A DNA stretch of 18,722 bases from Betaproteobacteria bacterium (GTDB lineage: Bacteria; Pseudomonadota; Gammaproteobacteria; Burkholderiales; Burkholderiaceae_C). Of the stretch, positions 1 to 6,874 are shown one piece after another (position 1 is the first letter of the stretch; each line of letters begins with the position of its first letter). Position numbers and translations under genes: made by a program. The notes beneath the pieces are model-generated. The model was not told where the DNA came from. It made no database searches and saw only the letters and a list, made by a program, of their open reading frames with translations. The DNA is taken from contig RFNL01000421.1 of NCBI GenBank assembly GCA_009927195.1, positions 1 to 18,722 on the forward strand. Direction: 5' to 3'.

Positions 1-1314
<1,314 letters not shown>

Positions 1315-1385
1315 GTTCAACCTCTGGGTGTGGGATAAGTGAATCAAACCAGTGGTCCATGAACCAAATGCTCAAGAACCAAATC

Positions 1386-1400
1386 GGACCGGGCCGGTCC
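1386..1400. repeat. Perfect GC-rich inverted repeat between rpsG and fusA
   Basis: The arms GGACCGG and CCGGTCC flank a single G. In RNA the outer five pairs could close over a five-base loop. No T run follows on either strand, so it is not an obvious terminator. It may be a processing or translational-control structure in the rpsG-fusA gap. Two copies of GAACCAAAT (1361-1369 and 1376-1384) lie beside it. Confidence 0.3.
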
Positions 1401-1446
1401 TCATCGCCATGCAATGCCCCCAATCAAGGCCTGTTGCCGGCAATGA

Positions 1447-1471
1447 CATCCAAGGGCTTTGCACTTGGATG
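1447..1471 (-). promoter_or_regulatory. Intercistronic stem-loop just after rpsG
   Basis: CATCCAAG at 1447-1454 and CTTGGATG at 1464-1471 form a perfect 8-bp stem over a nine-base loop. It starts nine bases beyond the rpsG stop codon in the direction of transcription. There is no T run after it, so read-through into fusA is expected. A role in mRNA processing, stability or pausing is inference. Confidence 0.4.
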
Positions 1472-1480
1472 ACCCAAAAA

Positions 1481-1951
1481 TCAGAATCGAAAATGCGAGA
1501 AAGCCTTGTTGGCTTCGGCCATGCGATGAACTTCATCGCGTTTTTTCATGGCACCACCTCGACCCTCTGAGGCCTCGATCAACTCATTGGCCAAACGCAA
1601 CGCCATGGATTTTTCACCGCGCTTGCGGGCTGCTTCCTTGAGCCAGCGCATGGACAAGGCCAGGCGGCGAATGGGTCGAACTTCAACGGGAACCTGGTAG
1701 TTGGCACCGCCCACACGCCGGGACTTGACCTCGACCATGGGCTTGACGTTGTTGATGGCCAGGCTAAAGAGTTCAATCGGGTCTTTGCCCGATTTGGTTT
1801 CGACTTGCTGCAAAGCACCGTAGATGATGCGCTCAGCGATGGCTTTCTTGCCACCTTCCATGATCACGTTCATGAACTTGGACAGTTCGACGTTCCCGTA
1901 CTTGGGGTCGGGCAGTATTTCTCGTTTAGGGACTTCGCGACGACGTGGCAT
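1481..1951 (-). CDS. rpsG: 30S ribosomal protein S7 (uS7)
   Basis: This 156-residue protein starts MPRRREVPKREILPDPKYGN and ends SHFRF; both the sequence and the length are those of bacterial S7. S7 binds the 3' major domain of 16S rRNA, nucleates assembly of the 30S head and lines the exit-site side of the mRNA channel. Recognisable segments are VGGANYQVPVEV (about residues 80-91) and the C-terminal helix DEVHRMAEANKAFSH. The start is supported by AGGAAG six bases before the ATG. It is the second gene of the str operon, 184 bp after rpsL and 166 bp before fusA. In E. coli S7 represses its own operon by binding the rpsL-rpsG intercistronic RNA; the stems found in that gap here could play the same part (inference). 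Confidence 0.98.
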   Translation of the reverse strand: MPRRREVPKREILPDPKYGNVELSKFMNVIMEGGKKAIAERIIYGALQQVETKSGKDPIELFSLAINNVKPMVEVKSRRVGGANYQVPVEVRPIRRLALSMRWLKEAARKRGEKSMALRLANELIEASEGRGGAMKKRDEVHRMAEANKAFSHFRF

Positions 1952-1996
1952 TTTTCTTCCTTTGATGCTTCAGTTGACCGCTTTATCAGCGATCGC

Positions 1997-2016
1997 GAAA
2001 GGTGAAAACACCTTTC
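1997..2016 (-). promoter_or_regulatory. Perfect 8-bp hairpin in the rpsL-rpsG gap
   Basis: GAAAGGTG and CACCTTTC face each other across a four-base loop, 46 bases before the rpsG start codon. No T run follows on the minus strand. Its position between rpsL and rpsG matches where E. coli places the S7 autorepression site, but I cannot show homology to that site. Confidence 0.4.
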
Positions 2017-2024
2017 ACTTACTT

Positions 2025-2054
2025 GACCCACACAGGAAATCTGTGCTTGGGGTC
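2025..2054 (-). promoter_or_regulatory. Two-part stem in the rpsL-rpsG gap
   Basis: GACCC (2025-2029) pairs with GGGTC (2050-2054). Inside it CACAG (2031-2035) pairs with CTGTG (2041-2045) over the loop GAAAT, leaving a one-by-four internal loop. With the neighbouring hairpin at 1997-2016 and a TTCG-loop hairpin at 2125-2138 that overlaps the rpsL stop codon, the gap is strongly structured. A translational operator is plausible but unproven. Confidence 0.35.
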
Positions 2055-2135
2055 ACCTTGCGCTTGGCATCTGCCGGATGCCGAGTGCAACCTGAACCTG
2101 AGATGGCCGGTTCGCGCCGAGGGTTGATCCGAAGA

Positions 2136-2513
2136 TCAGGTTTTCTTGGGGCGTTTGGCGCCATACTTGGACCGAGACTGCTTGCGGTCTTTCACACCTT
2201 GCAAATCGAGCGAGCCGCGCACGATGTGATAGCGAACGCCAGGCAGGTCTTTGACACGACCACCACGCACGAGCACGACTGAATGCTCTTGCAGGTTGTG
2301 GCCTTCGCCGCCGATGTAGGAGATCACCTCAAAGCCGTTGGTCAAACGCACTTTGGCCACTTTGCGCAAGGCAGAGTTGGGCTTTTTGGGTGTGGTGGTA
2401 TAGACGCGTGTGCAAACACCGCGCCGCTGTGGCGAGTTTTGCATTGCCGGGCTTTTGGATTTCGATTTCTCGACCTCCCGCCCATGGCGCACGAGTTGAT
2501 TGATGGTTGGCAT
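2136..2513 (-). CDS. rpsL: 30S ribosomal protein S12 (uS12)
   Basis: This 125-residue protein begins MPTINQLVRHGREVEKSKSK and has the S12 signature RGVCTRVYTTTPKKPNSALR. S12 sits at the decoding centre and controls accuracy of codon reading. The two lysines where streptomycin-resistance changes usually arise are both present (K43 in TPKK and K88 in GGRVKDLPG), so this looks like a wild-type, streptomycin-sensitive allele. Asp89 is the residue methylthiolated by RimO in other bacteria. GAGGGA lies about eight bases before the ATG. It is the first gene of the str operon with its own promoter upstream. The upstream neighbour is a carboxypeptidase gene, whereas in many bacteria it is rpoC. Confidence 0.98.
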   Translation of the reverse strand: MPTINQLVRHGREVEKSKSKSPAMQNSPQRRGVCTRVYTTTPKKPNSALRKVAKVRLTNGFEVISYIGGEGHNLQEHSVVLVRGGRVKDLPGVRYHIVRGSLDLQGVKDRKQSRSKYGAKRPKKT

Positions 2514-2544
2514 GAAAAACGTCCCTCAACGTTTGAAATACAAA

Positions 2545-2567
2545 GGGCCTCTCTGATAGAAAGACCC
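2545..2567 (-). promoter_or_regulatory. Stem-loop in the rpsL 5' leader
   Basis: On the minus strand GGGTCTTTC and GAGAGGCCC can form a nine-pair stem (including G-U pairs) over the loop TATCA. It lies about six bases after the predicted transcription start and about 30 bases before the rpsL start codon. Leader structures are common in ribosomal-protein operons; the specific role here is unknown. Confidence 0.35.
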
Positions 2568-2579
2568 GAAAAGCCCAAC

Positions 2580-2608
2580 ACTATAGCATTGTTGCGGCTT
2601 TTATACAA
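2580..2608 (-). promoter_or_regulatory. Sigma-70-type promoter of the str operon
   Basis: Reading the minus strand, -35 TTGTAT (2608-2603) and -10 TATAGT (2585-2580) are separated by exactly 17 bases. The -10 is preceded by TG one base away (extended -10). The predicted start near 2573 gives rpsL a leader of about 60 bases. This is the best promoter match I found in the window and fits a strongly expressed ribosomal operon. Confidence 0.75.
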
Positions 2609-2704
2609 ATAAGCCCCACGGCAACGCCGCTCAGTGGCCTGACCGGTGTGGCTTGGGTAAAAAGAGAACGTCCAGGCTTTGGATTCGAAGTGAGCGTGCG
2701 CACA

Positions 2705-3865
2705 CTACTTGATCCACAGTCGAATGGCGTCCCATGCCCGGCCCAAAATTCCTGAGGGTTCCACGCTGTTGAGGGCCACCAAAGGTATTTCGACAAACAC
2801 TTTTTGGTCAATCAAGACTTGCAGATGGCCAATTGGCTGACCACGCAACACCGGTGCCAGCAAAGGGTCTGGGCGCGCCACCTGGGTGGTCATGCGTGAC
2901 AACTGACCCGCGGGCAGGGCCACGACCAATGGCCGGTTCACCCCCAAGTTGACCTTGGTCTCTCTCCCTTTCCAAACGAGCGGGGCAACCACGGTTTGCC
3001 CTGCATCAAACAAACGCACGGCATCGAACGCGGTGTACCCCCAATTGAGCAGTTTTTGCGACTCTGCGGCACGGGCGTTCTCGCTGGAGGCGCCGAGCAC
3101 GATCGACAACAAGCGCCGCTGACCCACCTGGGGCAAGTTTCTTTGGGCGGTGGCCACCAAACAATAACCGGCCGCCTCGGTGTGACCGGTTTTAAGACCA
3201 TCGACCGTGGGGTCGCGATACAGCAATAAATTACGGTTGTTTTCATTCGCCGCGGGCGTACCCGGGTAGCGGTATTTCTTCAGTGCGTAGTAGCCCATGT
3301 ACTCTGGAAAGTCCGCCATCAAGCGGCCAGCCAACAGTGCCAAGTCATTGGCCGTGGTGGTGTGTCCAGGTTCTGTCAGTCCCTCGGGGTTCTTGAAAGT
3401 CGAGTCCTTCATGCCCAAAGCCTTGGCTTGTTCATTCATCAAGGCCACAAAGCGCTCCACACTGCCGGCCACCCCTTCAGCAAGTGCCACAGTGGCATCG
3501 TTACCCGACTGGACAATCATGCCGCGCAGCAAATCCTCCACCGGCACATTCATTTTGGGGTCGATGAACATGCGCGAACCAGGCATCTTCCAAGCCCGCG
3601 TGCTGACCGCAAAAGTTTGCTGCAATTGGATCTTCTTGCTTTTGAGCGCATCAAACACCAGGTAAGCGCTCATCAATTTGGTCAGAGAAGCCGGCTCCAC
3701 CGGCTGATCGGCCCCCTTGGCGACCAAGACCTGATTGGCCGTCAAATCCACCAATAAGTAAGCGCGTGCTGCGACTTCAGGGGCTTGTGGTGCTTGCGCC
3801 CAAGTCGAACCCATGCAAATGACAAGGACCCAACTGCCCCAGCAAATTTTGAATTTCTGAAACAT
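2705..3865 (-). CDS. dacA: D-alanyl-D-alanine carboxypeptidase (PBP5/6 family)
   Basis: This 386-residue periplasmic penicillin-binding protein removes the terminal D-Ala from peptidoglycan pentapeptides. All three active-site motifs of the S11 family are present: SLTK (Ser60 nucleophile, Lys63), SGN (120-122) and KTG (225-227). A signal peptide covers about residues 1-23 (basic start, hydrophobic WVLVICMG, possible cleavage near TWAQA). After the catalytic domain comes a PBP5 C-terminal beta domain, and the tail GILGRAWDAIRLWIK looks like the usual amphipathic membrane anchor. I chose the ATG at 3865 because it directly precedes the signal peptide and has GAGGGTGA in front; the open frame continues upstream to 4027 only because of overlap with the previous gene. 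It starts 11 bases after the hydrolase gene stop. The dacA or dacC name is by class only. Confidence 0.92.
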   Translation of the reverse strand: MFQKFKICWGSWVLVICMGSTWAQAPQAPEVAARAYLLVDLTANQVLVAKGADQPVEPASLTKLMSAYLVFDALKSKKIQLQQTFAVSTRAWKMPGSRMFIDPKMNVPVEDLLRGMIVQSGNDATVALAEGVAGSVERFVALMNEQAKALGMKDSTFKNPEGLTEPGHTTTANDLALLAGRLMADFPEYMGYYALKKYRYPGTPAANENNRNLLLYRDPTVDGLKTGHTEAAGYCLVATAQRNLPQVGQRRLLSIVLGASSENARAAESQKLLNWGYTAFDAVRLFDAGQTVVAPLVWKGRETKVNLGVNRPLVVALPAGQLSRMTTQVARPDPLLAPVLRGQPIGHLQVLIDQKVFVEIPLVALNSVEPSGILGRAWDAIRLWIK

Positions 3866-3876
3866 CCCCTTCACCC

Positions 3877-4542
3877 TCAGACGTTGTTGGCCGGCGTGTC
3901 GGTCGCCTCCAGGGCCATGGCCTGTACATGGCGGTAGACCCAGCGTCTCAATGGCGGCAATTGGCCATGAAAAAAATGACCCCCCGCAGGCACCACGGTC
4001 ACGGGCAGGTTTTGCGGCTTGGCCCATTCCAGTACGCTTTGCAGGGGCACGGTGTCGTCATCCAAGCCGTGCAAGAGCAGCAAACGCGATGCCCAAGCGG
4101 GGGGGATATCGGCCACCGCAAAACGCGAAGCGGCCGTGCCCACAAACACCAGGCTGCAGACCTCGCGCCCCCAAGCATGCAAGCGCGCCAGCGCTTGACT
4201 GACCACGAACGAACCAAATGAAAAGCCGGCCAAGGCCAAATCGCCTTGTGGCGCGGTCAGTTGTATCAAAGCCAGCAGATCCTCGCACTCACCGATGCCG
4301 GCATCGTGCGCACCCTCGCTTTCGCCCACGCCCCGAAAGTTGAATCGAAATACCGTCCAACCGGCCTGCACATGGGCGCGGGCCAAGGTTTGCACCACTT
4401 TGTTGTCCATGGTGCCCCCATACAAGGGATGGGGGTGGGCCACAAACGCACAACCTTTTGGGGTTCCCAGCGGGTCGTCGCGCAACACTTGCATACGCCC
4501 TGCCTGCCCCTGGTAGATCAGGCGCTGAGTTTGCTGGTTCAT
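3877..4542 (-). CDS. Alpha/beta hydrolase (COG2945-like)
   Basis: This 221-residue cytoplasmic protein of the alpha/beta hydrolase fold has the features of a small esterase-like group. It has an N-terminal HPHPLYGGTMDNKVV block (oxyanion region), FRFNFRGVGESEG, and the nucleophile elbow GFSFG with Ser108. The acid is in HGLDDDTVP (Asp162) and the histidine in GGHFFHG (His189). The triad is therefore complete. The substrate cannot be predicted; most members of this group are uncharacterised. It begins six bases after the ferredoxin gene stop and ends 11 bases before the carboxypeptidase start, so the three are probably cotranscribed. Confidence 0.9.
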   Translation of the reverse strand: MNQQTQRLIYQGQAGRMQVLRDDPLGTPKGCAFVAHPHPLYGGTMDNKVVQTLARAHVQAGWTVFRFNFRGVGESEGAHDAGIGECEDLLALIQLTAPQGDLALAGFSFGSFVVSQALARLHAWGREVCSLVFVGTAASRFAVADIPPAWASRLLLLHGLDDDTVPLQSVLEWAKPQNLPVTVVPAGGHFFHGQLPPLRRWVYRHVQAMALEATDTPANNV

Positions 4543-4548
4543 GCCAAG

Positions 4549-4887
4549 TCAGCGCCCGACTTCAGGCGCCAGCACCAGGCGCTGCACCACACGCCCGTCG
4601 CGCAAATGGCTGCTGACGATTTCATCAATATCGGCCAAGTCCACAAAGGTGTACCAAACCGCTTCGGGGTAGACCACCGCCACCGGCCCACCGGCGCAGC
4701 GGTCCAGACAGCCCGCTTTGTTGACCCGCACGCCGCCCGGCCCGTTGAGTTGGGCTTGCTTGACCTGGGCCTTGCAATGCTCGAAAGCTTGTTGCGCCGG
4801 ATGATCGGAACAACTTGCTTGCCCATTGCTGCGCTGGTTGGTGCAGAAAAAAATGTGTCGCTGGTAATAAGATGGGGCATGGGTCAT
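4549..4887 (-). CDS. Thioredoxin-like [2Fe-2S] ferredoxin
   Basis: This 112-residue protein matches the thioredoxin-fold ferredoxin family (Shethna-type, related to the NuoE C-terminal domain). The four cluster ligands appear to be Cys15 and Cys26 (in CTNQRSNGQASC) and Cys60 and Cys64 (in KAGCLDRC), which is the C-x10-C-x33-C-x3-C spacing of this family. GGPVAVVYPE and the following WYTFVDLADIDEIV segment are also typical. The electron partners are not known. The start at 4887 lacks a clear ribosome site but matches the usual family N-terminus (YYQRHIFFCTNQR). It sits in a likely operon with the hydrolase gene, six bases downstream. Confidence 0.9.
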   Translation of the reverse strand: MTHAPSYYQRHIFFCTNQRSNGQASCSDHPAQQAFEHCKAQVKQAQLNGPGGVRVNKAGCLDRCAGGPVAVVYPEAVWYTFVDLADIDEIVSSHLRDGRVVQRLVLAPEVGR

Positions 4888-4978
4888 GCACGCATTTTAG
4901 GCGGCAGGCATCGGCCACTGACCCTCAAGCCCAAGGCCAGAGCCCAATGAGCCGCTCCACCTGACCCCAAAGGGGGCC

Positions 4979-6094
4979 TCAAAAGGTTTTGCGTTCGCTG
5001 CGCAGACGCGCCATCCACAACAGGGCCCACCACCAAACCGCAAACGGCCAGACCCAGCCCAGCCACTGCGCCAAGCCATTAAAACGGACAAAGCGGCCTT
5101 GCTCCCACTGTTGAAGGTTGAGGGTCACATAGGTGCTCGCTGGCACTTGGTTGATCCACCACAAATACACCGACATGGCCCCCAAAAGCAAGCCTGCCTG
5201 CGCCCAGCGGGGCAACGCAGCCAACACCAACGCCAACAGCCAGCCCGCCATCAATGCCCATGCCTGCGCCGCATCCAACCACACCCATGCGTGACCAGGG
5301 CCATAGGTCAATACAGCCGACAAGGCACTGACCCCCATGCCCACGCCAACAGCCAGGCCCGCCAACACCATCTTTTGCCGCAAATCGCGAATCACCGCAA
5401 AACCCAGCAAACAAGGCAGCAGCAAACCCATCAGCACCAAAGCAAACTCCATCTCGGGGGTCAGGGCCTGGGTGGGCGGATCTTGAAACGACAACCAATC
5501 GCGCACAGGGCTGTCCCATAACCACTGGGCCACATCAGCGCGCAAATTGGGGCCGATTTGACCCAGGCCCAAACAGATGGGGGCGGGAAACAACAAGGCG
5601 AAGGGCCATAGCACCAACAAGGCCATGCCCCCTTCCGCGCCCTCGGTGAACCAGCGCTCGCGAAACCGACTCCAGCGATCGATCGCCCCCAATCTCTCCA
5701 AGCCGATGGCCAAGCACGCCCCCAAAGCGGCGCCACAGGTGTTGAGCCCAAAATCGGCCACCGACGGCACGCGGACCGGCAAGTAGCTTTGCAACCCTTC
5801 CATCAACAATGACAAAGTCGCAGAACCCAACACCGCCAGCCACCCTGCCGACCCGCGCAGGCCCATGCGCATGGCGCTGAGCGCGGCCAAAAAACCCAAA
5901 GGGCCGTAGCCCCACACATTGGCCCAAACGTCAAAAGCGCCCCAATATCTGGGCCAGGGTGCGGTTAAAAAACTCCAGGTGCTCAAGCCTTGGTCGCGCC
6001 AGGGGCCAAAGGGGTACAAGCTGGCATAAACCACCAAGGCCACATACGCCCAGGTCAAAGGCCAGGCCACGGTGCTGCGCCGCCTGCTCAGCAA
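4979..6094 (-). CDS. VanZ-like family integral membrane protein
   Basis: The 371-residue product is strongly hydrophobic with about nine or ten probable membrane segments. The N-terminal third has the VanZ-like pattern: YASLYPFGPW near residue 25, FDVWANVWGYGPLGFL near 54-69, then LLMEGLQSYLPVRVPSVADF followed by GLNTCGAALGA. The remaining two thirds are further membrane segments not explained by VanZ. VanZ itself gives low-level teicoplanin resistance by an unclear mechanism; the role of proteobacterial homologues is not known and resistance should not be assumed. The start is a TTG at 6094; no in-frame ATG lies between it and an upstream stop, and a GTG at 6070 preceded by AGGCGG is an alternative. 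It lies 57 bases after hemJ and 91 bases before the ferredoxin gene. Confidence 0.85.
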   Translation of the reverse strand: MLSRRRSTVAWPLTWAYVALVVYASLYPFGPWRDQGLSTWSFLTAPWPRYWGAFDVWANVWGYGPLGFLAALSAMRMGLRGSAGWLAVLGSATLSLLMEGLQSYLPVRVPSVADFGLNTCGAALGACLAIGLERLGAIDRWSRFRERWFTEGAEGGMALLVLWPFALLFPAPICLGLGQIGPNLRADVAQWLWDSPVRDWLSFQDPPTQALTPEMEFALVLMGLLLPCLLGFAVIRDLRQKMVLAGLAVGVGMGVSALSAVLTYGPGHAWVWLDAAQAWALMAGWLLALVLAALPRWAQAGLLLGAMSVYLWWINQVPASTYVTLNLQQWEQGRFVRFNGLAQWLGWVWPFAVWWWALLWMARLRSERKTF

Positions 6095-6151
6095 GTCACA
6101 CCCCAGGGCAGATAAGTCATAAGGTGCGGTGCATGCGCGATCATGGTCGAC

Positions 6152-6574
6152 TCAAAAGGGCTTGACCACCACCAGCACAACGGTCACCACCAACATCACC
6201 ACCGGTAACTCATTGAACCATCTGTACCAAACATGGCCATGCTGCGATGTGCCCTCGCGCAAGCTGCGCAACTGCCGTGCGCACTGGTGGTGATAGATCA
6301 AGACCAACAAAACCACGGCAAGTTTGACATGCATCCAGCCGGCCCCTTGGCCAATGCCATAGCCCCACCACAGCCACAGGCCCAAGGCCACAGCAGGGAT
6401 CATCAAAATGGTGGTGAAGCGCAACAATTTCGCGGCCATCAACAACAACCGATCGCGCTCCGCGCTGGATTCGGGCGCCACCATGGCCAGGTTCACAAAT
6501 ATGCGGGGCAGGTAAAACAAGCCCGCAAACCAACTGGCCACAAAAACAATGTGAAACGCTTTGACCCACAACAT
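6152..6574 (-). CDS. hemJ: Protoporphyrinogen IX oxidase, HemJ type
   Basis: HemJ oxidises protoporphyrinogen IX to protoporphyrin IX, the penultimate step of heme synthesis, in the inner membrane. The 140-residue length, four probable membrane helices and conserved blocks fit the family: MLWVKAFHIVFVASWFAGLF with His8, YLPRIFVN, GWMHVKLAVV with Lys84, and WYRWFNELPVVML. His8 and the lysine in the WxHVKL motif correspond to residues shown to matter in cyanobacterial HemJ. Its neighbour hemB, transcribed divergently, supports the assignment. It has no good ribosome site, and a structured element with an intrinsic terminator ends 60 bases before its start codon, so expression could depend on read-through or on a promoter within those 60 bases. 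Confidence 0.92.
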   Translation of the reverse strand: MLWVKAFHIVFVASWFAGLFYLPRIFVNLAMVAPESSAERDRLLLMAAKLLRFTTILMIPAVALGLWLWWGYGIGQGAGWMHVKLAVVLLVLIYHHQCARQLRSLREGTSQHGHVWYRWFNELPVVMLVVTVVLVVVKPF

Positions 6575-6633
6575 ATCAATCAGTGTAGTGGTTGGCCCAC
6601 GCCTGCTTCATACCAATGGTTCTTGGCCCGATC

Positions 6634-6662
6634 AAAAAAAAGCCCGACCTGTGGGTCGGGCT
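6634..6662 (-). terminator. Strong intrinsic terminator upstream of hemJ
   Basis: AGCCCGACC (6641-6649) and GGTCGGGCT (6654-6662) form a perfect 9-bp stem with a four-base loop. On the minus strand it is followed by eight T (A run 6634-6641 on the plus strand). The T run exists only in the minus direction, so the transcript it ends must come from the right. No protein gene on the minus strand lies between it and hemB, which is why I infer an RNA gene or leader. Confidence 0.88.
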
Positions 6663-6743
6663 GCAAAGTCGTTTGCATCAAACGACGCCCGCTCAGGGAG
6701 GAAAAGCGGGGAACGGTGAACCGTTCGCTGATGAATTTATCAG
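6634..6743 (-). ncRNA. Candidate structured small RNA or hemJ leader: five consecutive hairpins
   Basis: Read on the minus strand, five perfect-arm hairpins follow one another with almost no spacers. H1 is CTGAT/ATCAG at 6743-6728. H2 is GAACGG/CCGTTC with a four-base loop at 6726-6711. H3 is CCCGCT/AGCGGG at 6710-6688, with an 11-base loop reading TTTCCTCCCTG. H4 is GTCGTTT/AAACGAC at 6686-6668. H5 is the terminator at 6662-6641 followed by eight T. I see no convincing promoter, so the 5' end is uncertain and H1 may be promoter DNA. I could not place it in a known RNA family from memory. It may act in trans (the C-rich loop is complementary to ribosome binding sites) or be a terminating leader of hemJ. 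Confidence 0.6.
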
Positions 6744-6874
6744 ATTACCGAGAAAATCAAGCTTCAAATGCCGCAACCAACAAGCACAAAGTATTCAACC
6801 CTCTGGTTTTCCCGATCGGATCTGCATGGGGTGCGCCACAGACAAGGCAAGGCGCATCAGGCACAATTTTCGCC

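Noticed and set aside
3866..4027. A 54-codon N-terminal extension of the carboxypeptidase
   Set aside because: It lies inside the hydrolase gene and would bury the signal peptide; the ATG at 3865 has a ribosome site and directly precedes the signal sequence.
4979..6094. Glycopeptide resistance determinant
   Set aside because: Only the VanZ-like fold is recognisable; no vanHAX or regulatory genes are present, and Gram-negative VanZ-like proteins have no shown resistance role.
6233..6874. A 214-codon upstream extension of hemB, including an ATG at 6732
   Set aside because: It crosses hemJ in antisense and the hairpin element; HemB homologues begin near the ATG at 6875 and the extra residues match nothing.
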